Shown here: positions 9,432 to 18,022 of the stretch, one piece after another
Position numbering within the stretch: position 1 is the stretch's first letter
Layout of the letters: each line of letters begins with the position of its first letter
Source: Cerioporus squamosus
Taxonomy: Eukaryota; Basidiomycota; Agaricomycetes; Polyporales; Polyporaceae
Direction: 5' to 3'
DNA length: 24,604 nucleotides
Assembly (NCBI GenBank): GCA_022592435.1
Contig: JABYQS010000405.1
Coordinates: 1-24,604 of the forward strand
Program-made: the position numbers and the translations under genes
The notes under the pieces: generated by a model
What the model saw: the letters and a program-made list of their open reading frames with translations, nothing else
Told to the model about the DNA's origin: nothing
The model's database searches: none

Positions 9432-11461
9432 CTAGGAGATGAGTGCGGCGATCTCAGCTGGAATGGTAGGTCGCTTCTTCCACTCTGCCTCCCATCCAGG
9501 AGCGGCGCCTTCCTGTCCCGCGACGGCTGGAAGACCGAACACTGCCGTCACCAACCAGATCTCGCCATGCTGCACCTCATGCTCGTCCAAAAGCGTCGGC
9601 ATGACAGCGCGCGGCACCATCAGGTTGGTATTCGCGTCAGTGCGCATCGCCCGGCCCTTCCTACTCGGCCGCTCCCGCAGCTCTGCGATGCCCGATACGC
9701 CCGCCTTCGACGCTGCGCGAGCCTCGCTCCCGCTCTCGAACGTGCCGTGCTCCTCGCCCGTGGTTGGTTCGAGGGCGCGGTCGTCCTTCCGCTGGCCGTA
9801 GATCGCCCAACCACCTTCTGCCGAGAGCAACTTCCTGCCAGACTTGATGCGATGGATGCGGAGGTGCCAGAGAGGCACGTCCGGAGTGGGGGAATGAGCC
9901 ATGTCTCGACGGAGACGTCTGACCACGGGTACCACATCGAGTGCAGCCACTTGCCGTCCTCGATCCGCGCCTCCTTCGTCTCGCGTCGCATCTTCCACGT
10001 CTCGCCGTTGTCTTCGCTCAGCGCGAGCGCGCTGTCGCCGCCGAGTTCCTCGAGCGTGAGCGAGCCGACGGGGACGCTGTATCCAAAGGCGGACGAGTAG
10101 GCGAACTTGCCGTACTTGGCTGCGCTCTGTTTGACGGGGTACGAGCACTGCTGGCCTGAGGACAGGATGTACGTGTGCCCGCCAAGGTTCGTCGCGATGT
10201 GTAGCGGCTTGTAGAGCGGTTTGACTGTGTTCCGCAGCGCGGCGGGATATGGCTCTTCTGGTGAGGCCCAAAAGGGGTGCGTTTCGGGGAGAGCCAGCGC
10301 CACGAAGGATTTGCAGAACCAGTACGGGCTGCCAGGAGAGTTGTAGTTCTCCGTCATGTTGTGGTTCGGGTAACAGTATCCGATGGTGAAGGTACCGTCG
10401 CTGTTGTATGCGCCAGGCTGTCGAGCCCAGTAACGCAGGTTTCGGAGCTGGAGACCTTTGACGGCGCCCCATGTCAAAGGAGCCGGGGGCTCGACATCAG
10501 CGAACGCGAGGGCGCCCCAGAAGGACGACATGGCGGCACGGTAAGTCAAGCTTCTGCCGAAAGGGATCGCGCGGCCTAAGGGAAGGATGTGTAAGGCGGA
10601 ACCAAATCTGAGAAGCTGCACGTAACTGACCCTCTTCGTCGAAGTAGTGAACGAAGTCCAAGGCAAACTGGCGCGCACGGTTCCTGAAATCCTCGCATCG
10701 AGCGGGATCCTCCTCCTGCGCCAACTTGGAATACGCCAGCTGAGCAAACTGGATAGCAAACGAAGAGGAGTAGTAGTCGAGTTGGACAACACCCTCAGGC
10801 CCGTCCCGAGACCAACCATCTCCGATGTAGAACGTATCGAGGTGGTCCATGTCCGCTTTCATGCGCTTGATGTCGGCCTTCGGAGAGCCGACCTTGGATA
10901 GACCTAGGTTGGCGAAGACCTATCAAAGTCTGTCAGTAAACACCTCATTCATGAAAGGCAGCATAATTCATGGCTTACCCGGAACCACAGCCAGTTGGTA
11001 TTAGGCATCTCCTTGTCGTTCATGCCGCCGAGCCACTCCTCGAGGTGGCGCTTGCCTTCGTCCGGGAGCGGGTCCCAGATGTGCTCACGAGCGACAGATA
11101 GAGCGAAACCGATCGCCGAGCATTCAACCATACGTTGATCCTTGTCACGCATGTTGCCCCAAAACTCTTCGTGGTCTGGGTTGGTGCCGTTCGCGAATCC
11201 TCGCACCCATCTCTCGACACCTGGGTAGGAGCCTCCCCCAGCAAGTAGAGAGGCGAGACCCCAGATAGGCCGCGAGAAGCCTTCAAGGTGTGCCGCTGTC
11301 TCATCGAAGTGCGTGCCAGTAAAGCCAAGGTGGATGCGAGCTCCGCCGGGAGAAGTGTGCGAAGCAAGAGGGTCGAGGAGACCGATGAGATACTGCGCGA
11401 GGTCCGCCTTGGTCTCGATTGGGTTGAACGCGAAGGGTGTCGTGTAGGCGAAAGACGACAT
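9432..11461 (-). CDS. DUF2264 family protein, one apparent frame break
   Basis: Minus strand, exons 11461-10979, 10919-10631 and 10575-9432, with introns of 59 and 55 nt. Total coding is 1916 nt, one short of a multiple of three; the intended product is about 638 aa, the usual DUF2264 size. Recognisable blocks include [77 protein letters not shown] and [10 protein letters not shown], ending [17 protein letters not shown]. The family is found in fungi and bacteria and is thought to be an alpha/alpha-barrel carbohydrate-active protein, but no activity is established. The frame slips in a run of five G at 9888-9892 (C on the coding strand), where the frame ending ETWLIPP gives way to the frame containing [11 protein letters not shown]. 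Everything else is intact, so a sequencing or assembly indel is as likely as a real mutation. No signal peptide is seen. It converges on YSH1 with 255 bp between stop codons. Confidence 0.88.
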
Positions 11462-13002
11462 GGCGGCGCAACGAAAAGTATAAAGTATCCGTCATCGTCT
11501 GCGAGCTATAAGACTACCAGAGGCGGTCAGGAGCTCGAGGGACCGGACCGCGGTCTATTGCAAGGACGGTCCGAGGTGTCTCCGGCACATTTTATCGATC
11601 TCGAGAGGGATAATCGGCACGGATGTCGGCTTGCAAGTTCTCGGTTCTTCGCGAGCTCTATGTCGACTTGCAAGCCAGACAGTGCGAACAAGCTGAAGTT
11701 CGTGCTCAATGAAATACAAAGTCAGGACGTCGGGGGCTCCTCTTCCTAACACCACCACCACCAACTTTTTCCCACGGTCACTGGCCAATGGAGCGGCCAT
11801 ACTGTGTGGTGCAATAAAGCTTTAGGAGCAAGAATAGAGTACCGAGGCATGACAAGACGTTTGATCTTGAAAGAAAATGTGCTATAAGACGAGTATGACG
11901 AGTACGAGAGCAAGAGAGTGATGAGCTGGCAGCGTTAAGCGCGGACGCTCGGAAAGTCCACCGCCCCGAAACAGAGCTGCTGTTTTCATGCGGCAATCAG
12001 GAGGCTCTCCTGTACACGATCTGAATCAGCGCGACATTGCGAGAGGATGTAGTGCACCTGGAGGATGAGATAGAGGTCCCCTTAGAGGTGATCTGGAAGG
12101 GGTCGGACGTATGTGCGGCTATTTTTGGCGGGCGCGCCCGAGCTCTCGGATCTATGGTCCGGGTGGCGAAGGCCCCCTGGCCTAGTACGCGCAAGACCTA
12201 CAAGGTGGTGCTATATCGTGACTCCCCTATAGTGAAGGAAGTTACGAAGCGTTAAAATCCCCAAGTGGCCAGGGGTGCACTGAAGGCGGTGAAGACCACA
12301 AGGTCGAGGAATCCGTGAAACTTGAACCATCTTGCAGAACGAACGAGAATGAGGAATATCCTTTATCCTGAAGGTACCCGCTGAGGTCAGCTGGTGTGTA
12401 TGACATGATACAGATTGCGTCCTGCGAATGTCAGTAGTCAGCTCGCCGGCTGATATAAAACAGACCACTTAGCCTGCAATGGAATGCCATGACCCCGCCC
12501 CGAACGCCGGGATGGGCGTGCTCACACTCCTTAACCGCGCGCTTCTGGACTATAAAATTCTCCTTAGCAACGAGTAACGACCGACACGTCTCAGACGAGA
12601 CCACGACTACAATTTGAGCCACGCCTCTGGCCACGCCCCTCGCCACGTCCCTCACTTCCTCATGTCCTTCAGCTCATCCACAAAAGCCTACCACACCCAC
12701 TCTCCACAAATCGTCACGACCCTACCTGCAAAGCAGCAAAAAGACTGTCACGAAAGCGCACGACTTCCCCTCACAAACACAGCGAAAACACCGAACGGCC
12801 AGCACGGCTTAAAATTCTGTGCAGGACACGGTGGAGGGAACGGCGCAGGGTCTCGGTGTGAGGGCACGGAGGTAGGAGAGGTGGAAGGGAGGGAGTCGCA
12901 GATAAGGCGGAGGGTGACGATGAAAGCAGCGAGCCATGGAGGACTGGCAGACACGGAGTCAATCGTGTGCGCATGGTGGACAGGGGAGGGGACCCCGCAT
13001 GC
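11462..13002. other. Intergenic, no recognised gene
   Basis: This 1.5-kb stretch starts with the DUF2264 promoter (read leftwards) and ends at the Gypsy-type element. Open frames on both strands at 12614-13066 mirror each other in GC-rich sequence and carry no motif. Short GCCACGYC repeats at about 12619-12650 are the only local regularity. No tRNA or rRNA signature was seen. Confidence 0.5.
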
Positions 13003-13278
13003 TGTCACGGTCAGTGGACCAGCACCCCTTTTCGTTTTCCCTGGAACTTCCACTTCCCCATCTTGATCCCTTTCCTACTTCGTACACATCCCATTTTGGA
13101 CCCCTTGATTTCATTCTCGCGCCCATATGCTCTGTTCCCGCGACCGCATGCCTTGTTCTCGCACTTACCATCCCATTACCATGTGTTTTCCCACCCTTTT
13201 GTCTTCCACTCGTACAGCCTCGCTCCCTTTCCCGCATGAGTCACTTCCACTGGCACGTGATTGTTCAGAGTAGACTAG

Positions 13279-13286
13279 TATATAAG
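13279..13286 (+). promoter_or_regulatory. TATA box of the Gypsy-type LTR
   Basis: TATATAAG in the context AGTATATAAGCCCC, about 700 bp before the gag ATG. The Copia LTR has the near-identical AGTATATAAGGAGG. Confidence 0.6.
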
Positions 13287-13321
13287 CCCCTCCCAGCGCT
13301 TACCTGGTCCCCATCTCGACC

Positions 13322-13405
13322 TCCTGGTCATTGGGACTAGGTGCGCTTTCCCTCATGTACTTCCCCCTGTCTCTGTGCTAATATAATCCTGGTCATTGGG
13401 ACTAG
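13322..13405 (+). repeat. 19-bp direct repeat in the Gypsy-type LTR leader
   Basis: TCCTGGTCATTGGGACTAG occurs at 13322-13340 and again at 13387-13405, 65 bp apart. The first copy is followed by GTGCGC and the second by TCTGTC. The repeat unit from 13341 to 13405 therefore starts with GT, ends with AG and contains GCTAAT, a fair branch site, so it could behave as a 65-nt intron. Confidence 0.8.
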
Positions 13406-13614
13406 TCTGTCGCAGTGCGCGTGAAGACTAGCTATCGACGACTTCGTGCCTTCGAGCCGGTCGTTGCTCTGCCCTCGTCGAGCTTCCTCCCTACTCTCCC
13501 CATTTCGGCTCCTCGCCGCTCGCCCCTCAGACCGTCGCCGATCGACGTCTGGTGTCTACGCGCCTAGTCGCCGCGACATTAGGTCGAGATCCCTCATCGG
13601 TGCCGACACTCTGA

Positions 13615-13980
13615 CAAGAGTGTCCCCATCGCTCGACAAGCCACCCCGTCACCCTGGACTGCTCCCGCAGACACCACGCCTGGGATACCGAAGACCAAGA
13701 ATACGTCCATCGGAGGAAGGATCCGGAGGATAACGCGTGGTACTGGGAATCCTGTGAGCAGAACCCTTGCCCCAATCGTCACTATTGCCCCAGTCGCATC
13801 AACGTCGAAGCCTACTCCGATACTTTCATCCCCGTCCCCGACTCTCCCGTTGCAGAGTCACCCACCACACACTCCCCCCTTCCAAGCACCCCGATCGACG
13901 AACGCGAGGTCGTCGCTCTTATCGCCGCACCCCCATCACCTGTGATCACCCCCTCTCGTCCACCGTCAGCACCACCTGCG
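13615..13980 (+). other. ATG-less open frame in phase with Gypsy gag, with CxxxPCPNR motif
   Basis: From the stop at 13612-13614 the gag frame is open for 122 codons with no ATG before 13981. It encodes an acidic, Trp/Tyr-rich patch with AWDTEDQEYVHRRKDPED, then a Cys motif at 13753-13779 (CEQNPCPNR, followed by HYCPSR), then a Pro-rich linker up to gag. It could be an exon joined by splicing to an upstream start, be read from a non-AUG codon, or be untranslated. The same motif occurs upstream of the Copia gag. Confidence 0.55.
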
Positions 13981-15234
13981 ATGGCCGAACAAGGGCAACC
14001 AGGGGCTCAGAACCCAGCCGCAGCCCAGCAGGCTAACCCTCAGCCTGCACAGCCAGCCCAGGCTGCCCAACACGCCCAAGCCGCCCAAGCTGCGCAACCA
14101 GCGGCAGCTCAGCCTGCTCCTGCCCAAGCTCCCGACGCCACTCAGCTCCTCCTCCAATCGATGGCCCTCCTCACGCAATCGATGACGCAGCTCGCCTCCG
14201 CCACTCAGGCCAACAACTCGTCGAAGGCGGTTCAGAAGCCCGCACCGTTCAAGGGAGAACAGGGCGGAGAGGCACGTCGCTTCCTAGCGGCCTTCACGAT
14301 GTGGGCTATGACCCAAGGCGCGTCCCTCAACCACCTCGACGCTGCCGGGAATGCCGTTGGTCCCCGTAACGACCAATGGATCCGTACCGTCCTCTCGTAC
14401 CTGCAGGATGACGCCGCCCTCTGGGCCACCCCGGCCATGGAACAGCTCACCCTGGGCCACATGCCGTTCAACAACGACTGGAACGAGTTCCGGTCACAGT
14501 TCATGGCCCGGTTCGAGTCCGTGGACGAGGCCGTCAATGCAAAGGAGCGTCTCCGGAAGCTCTACCAGGGCTCCCTCACCGTCCCGGAGTACGCCGCACG
14601 GTTCAAGGAGCTTGCTGGTCGAACGGGCTACTCAGGTGCCGACCTCCGAGACCGGTTCTACGAGCACCTCTCCGATGCGATCAAGGACGAGTTGGTACAC
14701 ACCGCTCGCCCCATTGGAACGCTTGAGGAGCTCATCACCGTCACTGCTGACATCGATGTCCGTGTCCGTCAGCGGCGCGCGGAGAAGGCCCGCCAGCAGG
14801 GAAGGACACTCCCTACCCCCTCGACTAGAACCCCTGCTGCCGTGCACACCACCCCGTTCACACCCGCCGCCCGGGACCCCAACGCTATGGACGTGGATGC
14901 CACCCGTACCCGCGAGGACTTCAACCGCTTCATGCGCGGCAAGTGCTACGGCTGTGGCTCCGAGGCGCACGTCAAGAAGGACGGCGGCCACGATCGGGAG
15001 ATCTGCAACTACTGCCGTCGCGCGGGTCATTGCGAGGTAGTCTGCATGGACAAGTTCCTCAAGAAGCCGCGCTCGCAGAGGGCGTCCGCCACCGTGGAGG
15101 GTGAAGGGGAAGCTCAGACCGCTGCCTCCACGTCGACCCCTTCTGCAGTCGACACCAGCGTGTTGCTGGCGCAGCTGATGGAACAGCAGAAGCTCCTTGC
15201 AGAGCAGATCGCTGCCCTCCAGCAGTCTTTTTAG
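13981..15234 (+). CDS. gag: Gypsy-type Gag protein with zinc knuckles
   Basis: A 417-aa open frame from the first ATG (MAEQGQPGAQNP). Residues 1-65 are a low-complexity Ala/Gln/Pro segment. The middle is a retrotransposon Gag capsid domain of the type seen in basidiomycete Gypsy elements: APFKGEQGGEARRFLAAFTM, then WNEFRSQFMARFESVDE and LTVPEYAARFKELAGRTGYS. The nucleocapsid end has CYGCGSEAH and a canonical CX2CX4HX4C knuckle (CNYCRRAGHCEVVC). A C-terminal Gln/Leu-rich helix (LLAQLMEQQKLLAEQIAALQ) may be a coiled coil. Gag forms the virus-like particle and packages RNA. It ends in a plain stop; pol starts 77 bp later in another frame, so pol expression needs reinitiation, splicing or frameshifting. 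Confidence 0.92.
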   Translation: MAEQGQPGAQNPAAAQQANPQPAQPAQAAQHAQAAQAAQPAAAQPAPAQAPDATQLLLQSMALLTQSMTQLASATQANNSSKAVQKPAPFKGEQGGEARRFLAAFTMWAMTQGASLNHLDAAGNAVGPRNDQWIRTVLSYLQDDAALWATPAMEQLTLGHMPFNNDWNEFRSQFMARFESVDEAVNAKERLRKLYQGSLTVPEYAARFKELAGRTGYSGADLRDRFYEHLSDAIKDELVHTARPIGTLEELITVTADIDVRVRQRRAEKARQQGRTLPTPSTRTPAAVHTTPFTPAARDPNAMDVDATRTREDFNRFMRGKCYGCGSEAHVKKDGGHDREICNYCRRAGHCEVVCMDKFLKKPRSQRASATVEGEGEAQTAASTSTPSAVDTSVLLAQLMEQQKLLAEQIAALQQSF

Positions 15235-15311
15235 AACGGGCGCGCGCGAAAGCTGCCGCAGCGACGCCCTCCGATACTACTACGACCCCTCCCCTTTCGA
15301 GTACCACGTGC

Positions 15312-16393
15312 ATGTACGATAGTGTTAGTTCTTGTGTTATCCCCGAATTAAACCCTACCAGTTCCCACTTCCATGTGAACGTGTTACTCAAAGGCCGGCA
15401 CCGTAGCGTACGTACTGCAGCTATGATAGATAGTGGAGCGACAGCGCTATTCATTAGTCGACGATTCGTACAGAAGCATACCATTTTCCTACATACGTTA
15501 CCAAGACACATTCCCCTTTACAATATTGATGGTTCCAAGAATACTGCAGGTAGTATTACGCATTTTGTTAGGTTACAACTCTCCATGGGCGATTACGTAG
15601 AATGGCTCGAATTCCTCGTTACAGATCTGGGTCCTGAAGACGTCGTACTAGGCTTACCTTGGTTACGTAGGGTCAATCCGGACATTGACTGGCAGGGAGG
15701 TACGATGGAGATCGGGGCCGAGGAGATGGAGGAAGGGACGGAGACCCTAGCCGCTGACTGGACCCCGGGCGTGGAACGGATCGCCGCCAACCGGGTGCAG
15801 CGCAGGAAATGGTGGAAGGCTGGAGTATTGGAGGACTCGACCGAGGAGATGTGGTGCGCCGCCGGGTACACCTACTCCACGGAGCTCGCTCAGAAAGCAA
15901 CCAGGACAAGCCTACACGGTCGTTCGAAGAGATTGTGCCTGAGAGTACCGCCAATACTCCAAGGTCTTCTCTGAGGCCGAGTCGGAACGGCTTCCCGAAC
16001 ACAAGCCGTACGACCACGGATCGACCTCAAGCCTGACGCGCCCGAGACACTCCGCTCGAAGGTGTACCCTATGCCCCCAAACGAGCAGGAGGAGTTGGAC
16101 CGGTTCTTGGAGGAGAATCTGCGCAAAGGCTACATTGTCCCCTCGAAGTCCCCGATGGCGTCCCCTGTCTTCTTTGTCAAGAAGAAAGATGGCAAGCTTC
16201 GGCTGGTCCAGGACTACCGGAAGCTTAATGAGTTCACGGTGAAAAACCGCTACCCTCTCCCACTCGCTGCTGATATCATTTCCCGACTCCGTCAGGCGCG
16301 GTACTTCACGAAGTTTGACGTTCGTTGGGGGTACCACAATGTCCGCATCAAGGAGGGTGACGAGTGGAAAGCCGCCTTTGTCACCAACCAGGG
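15312..16393 (+). pseudogene. pol: Gypsy-type pol remnant: protease and N-terminal RT, three frame breaks
   Basis: The protease frame starts at ATG 15312. It carries the retropepsin site DSGAT (codon for Asp at 15429) and the partner VVLGLPWL. The linker and RT lie in other frames. Breaks fall at about 15890-15902, 15941-15948 and 16017-16022, each looking like loss of one base within 130 bp. The RT portion then reads intact from about 16020 to 16393 with [37 protein letters not shown] and [16 protein letters not shown]. It is cut by the Copia LTR before the catalytic YxDD. It cannot make a functional polymerase. Such proteins normally cleave the polyprotein and copy element RNA in the particle. 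Confidence 0.9.
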
Positions 16394-16748
16394 TGTTGAA
16401 CTTACTATGGACTATGGACATTAGTTGCGCATTAGGCGCTATGGGCACAGCCTCTTACGATTAGATCTTAGGCTATGCTTCTTCCTTTCCTTTTAGGGTA
16501 CGTTGTACGAAACCATGTGGTTACCTGGCTTCTCTTTGTTTCCAGTCCATTCCAGTGCGTTCTGCAACGCTCCGGACCTTTCTAGTTCTTTCTAGATATC
16601 TCTGGGCTGTACTAGACATGCCCTTGTGACCTCGTATTTGTCGTATCTTCGTCATCCTTCGTCATCGTCTGAGTCATCCCTACTCGTTCTGACTCAGACA
16701 GCATTATGCTCTCCTTTCTGTCGCTTACTCATGCTACTCCAGACACAG

Positions 16749-16756
16749 TATATAAG
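16749..16756 (+). promoter_or_regulatory. TATA box of Copia 5' LTR
   Basis: TATATAAG in the context CAGTATATAAGGAGGG, about 355 bp into the LTR. It marks the likely U3/R boundary region and start of the genomic RNA. Confidence 0.65.
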
Positions 16757-16780
16757 GAGGGACTCTTGGGCTTCGTCTCC

Positions 16781-16956
16781 TCAGTCTTTTGCTCTACTGA
16801 CTGAGGAGTAAGTACTCGCCTACCTATGCTTACTTATGCTTTACTTACAAGTACTTTGTAGCTCGTGTTGTCCACTCGTCTGCTAGGTACTTGTGTCTAT
16901 GCTATCAGTCTTTTGCTCTACTGACTGAGGACTCGTGTTGTCCACTCGTCTGCTAG
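16781..16956 (+). repeat. Intron-bearing segment followed by its intronless copy inside the LTR
   Basis: Segment A (27 nt, 16781-16807, TCAGTCTTTTGCTC...GAGGA) is followed by a 54-nt sequence, 16808-16861, that begins GTAAGT and ends TTTGTAG. Segment B (25 nt, 16862-16886, CTCGTGTTG...CTGCTAG) follows. After an 18-nt spacer the exact A+B sequence recurs at 16905-16956 with the 54 nt cleanly missing. The 54-nt piece has the length, donor and acceptor of a normal fungal intron, with CTTAC-type branch candidates. The same layout is in the 3' LTR at 22721-22896. Confidence 0.9.
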
Positions 16957-16993
16957 TCGTTGCGACTTGCCTTCACAGGTTCAGACTTCATCA

Positions 16994-17017
16994 GGTTATG
17001 AGCCCTGCGCTCTGACC
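16994..17017 (+). other. Copia primer-binding site, complementary to a tRNA-Met internal region
   Basis: Immediately after the LTR, GGTTATGAGCCCTGCGC continues with TCTGACC. The reverse complement reads GGTCAGAGCGC then AGGGCTCATAACC. That is a D-arm 3' half joined to an anticodon arm with loop CTCATAA (anticodon CAU). Copia-type elements are known to prime from a tRNA-iMet cut in the anticodon arm. Whether the tRNA is the initiator or the elongator form cannot be told here. Confidence 0.8.
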
Positions 17018-17497
17018 GTTGCTAGTCGTCACTCTGCGCGCACCCTTTCTTCGACGACTCCTGCCCGTGCATTCCTCCACTAACTCCCTAGATCTTGACT
17101 GTGCCCGCCGACACTGCTACCAGGGGGACATTTCTGCGCTCGTGACGCAGCCCTGAGTGCTTTTATTAGCTAGTCATCGTATCTACTGTTGTACATCCTT
17201 TGGCGCTCTCGAGGCGTACAGGATTTCAGGCATCCCTCAGCCAGGCCGTGCACTTGCATCCGCCAGCTGTTGTATCCGGGGTGGTTAGCACCTTAGGACC
17301 GGAGGACAACCGTTCGGACCCTCCTTACGATACCACTTTTCAGTACGATACGTACCTAGTTCTTTCTGGGCACAGTTGGCAACTTCTACCCTCGGCATTG
17401 GCATACTCGGCTTGCTGGTGTTTGAGGTTCACCTGAACAGGTGTCCATCTCTCGTTGCCATCGCACGTGGCTATCTTCAAATCATCGCACTTTCTGA
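17018..17497 (+). other. Copia 5' leader
   Basis: Untranslated leader between the primer-binding site and the gag-phase open frame. It has several short open frames and no motif. Packaging and dimerisation signals would be expected here but cannot be recognised by eye. Confidence 0.6.
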
Positions 17498-18022
17498 ACC
17501 TTTCGCATCGACACGGTGGCCTCTACAGACTTCAACTGTAGAAATCTCTTCCACCGATACGACACAACTGACACTCGAGACGTCTGCTGGCTAGAAGACG
17601 AACGTCTCTTTCAAGACTGCGACGACCAACCGTGTCCTAACCGGTTCAACGAGGTTGCCAAACCTGACAACTGTGCATACCCTCGTCGTCGCTACATCGA
17701 ACCTGCTTCTGGCCAAGACTGTCGTCCTCTTACCTCAGGATCAGAAGATCAGTCTGAAGAAGACGATCATCTACCATCACCACAACTCCCTCCTGCTCAA
17801 TCTCCTGTTCTACCGGTCGAAGAAGTTCTTCCATCTCCTGAAGTTCTTCCTGTCACTCTCCCATCTCCGTCTCCAGATTCTATTCCTCTCCCTGCACCTT
17901 CAGACACTCCCTATCCTACACCGATCCCATCCGCTCCACCAACTCCTGTCGTAACACTTCCTGCACTACCACCTCTTCTCGATAACACACCAGAACCGAC
18001 TGACTACTCGTATCTCTTTGCG
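17498..18022 (+). other. ATG-less open frame in phase with Copia gag, with CxxxPCPNR motif
   Basis: The frame is open for 175 codons from the stop at 17495-17497, with no ATG until 18023. It begins with an acidic, aromatic patch (FHRYDTTDTRDVCWLEDERL), followed by a Cys motif at 17618-17644 (CDDQPCPNR) and DNCAYPRRRY. A long Ser/Pro-rich linker leads to gag. The arrangement parallels the Gypsy leader at 13615-13980. Because the frame stays open for over 500 nt it is probably translated, either after splicing to an upstream AUG or from a non-AUG codon. Confidence 0.6.

Larger units (their letters stand above)
13003..13578 (+). repeat. Putative 5' LTR of the Gypsy-type element
   Basis: The proposed 576-bp LTR begins TGTCACGG and ends CCGCGACA, short inverted ends matching at seven of eight positions with TG...CA termini. 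It contains a TATA box at 13279 and a 19-bp direct repeat downstream of it, the same layout as the Copia LTR further right. There is no second copy in the window to compare, and I could not identify a convincing primer-binding site after 13578. A TGGTGTCTACGCGCC at 13550-13564 could be a primer site instead, which would move the LTR end left. Confidence 0.4.
13003..16393 (+). mobile_element. Truncated Gypsy-type (Ty3-like) LTR retrotransposon
   Basis: The order is a putative 5' LTR, an ATG-less open leader frame, gag with zinc knuckle, retropepsin and the N-terminal half of reverse transcriptase. Protease before RT with [20 protein letters not shown] and [20 protein letters not shown] is diagnostic for Gypsy rather than Copia. 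The element ends inside RT at AAFVTNQG, where the Copia 5' LTR begins. The RT active-site YxDD, RNase H, integrase and 3' LTR are all absent from the window. The left boundary at 13003 (TGTCACGG) is an inference; gag and everything after it is secure. Confidence 0.85.
16394..16993 (+). repeat. Copia 5' LTR (600 bp)
   Basis: It starts TGTTGAAC and ends TTCATCA. Read line by line it is identical to the copy at 22334-22933. It contains a TATA box at 16749, and downstream of that the intron-like duplicated segment at 16781-16956. A 61-codon open frame inside it (16626-16811) begins with GTG, occurs in both LTRs and is probably not a gene. Confidence 0.96.

Noticed and set aside
9351..10100. 249-codon plus-strand open frame
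   Set aside because: Antisense shadow of the DUF2264 gene, whose motifs and splice sites are clear on the minus strand.
12614..13066. 150-codon plus frame opposed by a 101-codon minus frame
   Set aside because: Mirror frames in GC-rich DNA, without motif or plausible promoter; part overlaps the putative Gypsy LTR.
14351..15040. 229-codon open frame overlapping gag
   Set aside because: Ser/Thr/Pro/Arg-rich shadow of the GC-rich gag frame, with no independent motif.
16626..16811. 61-codon frame present identically in both Copia LTRs
   Set aside because: Starts with GTG, low-complexity Ser-rich, and its duplication is explained by LTR identity. It also spans the TATA box.
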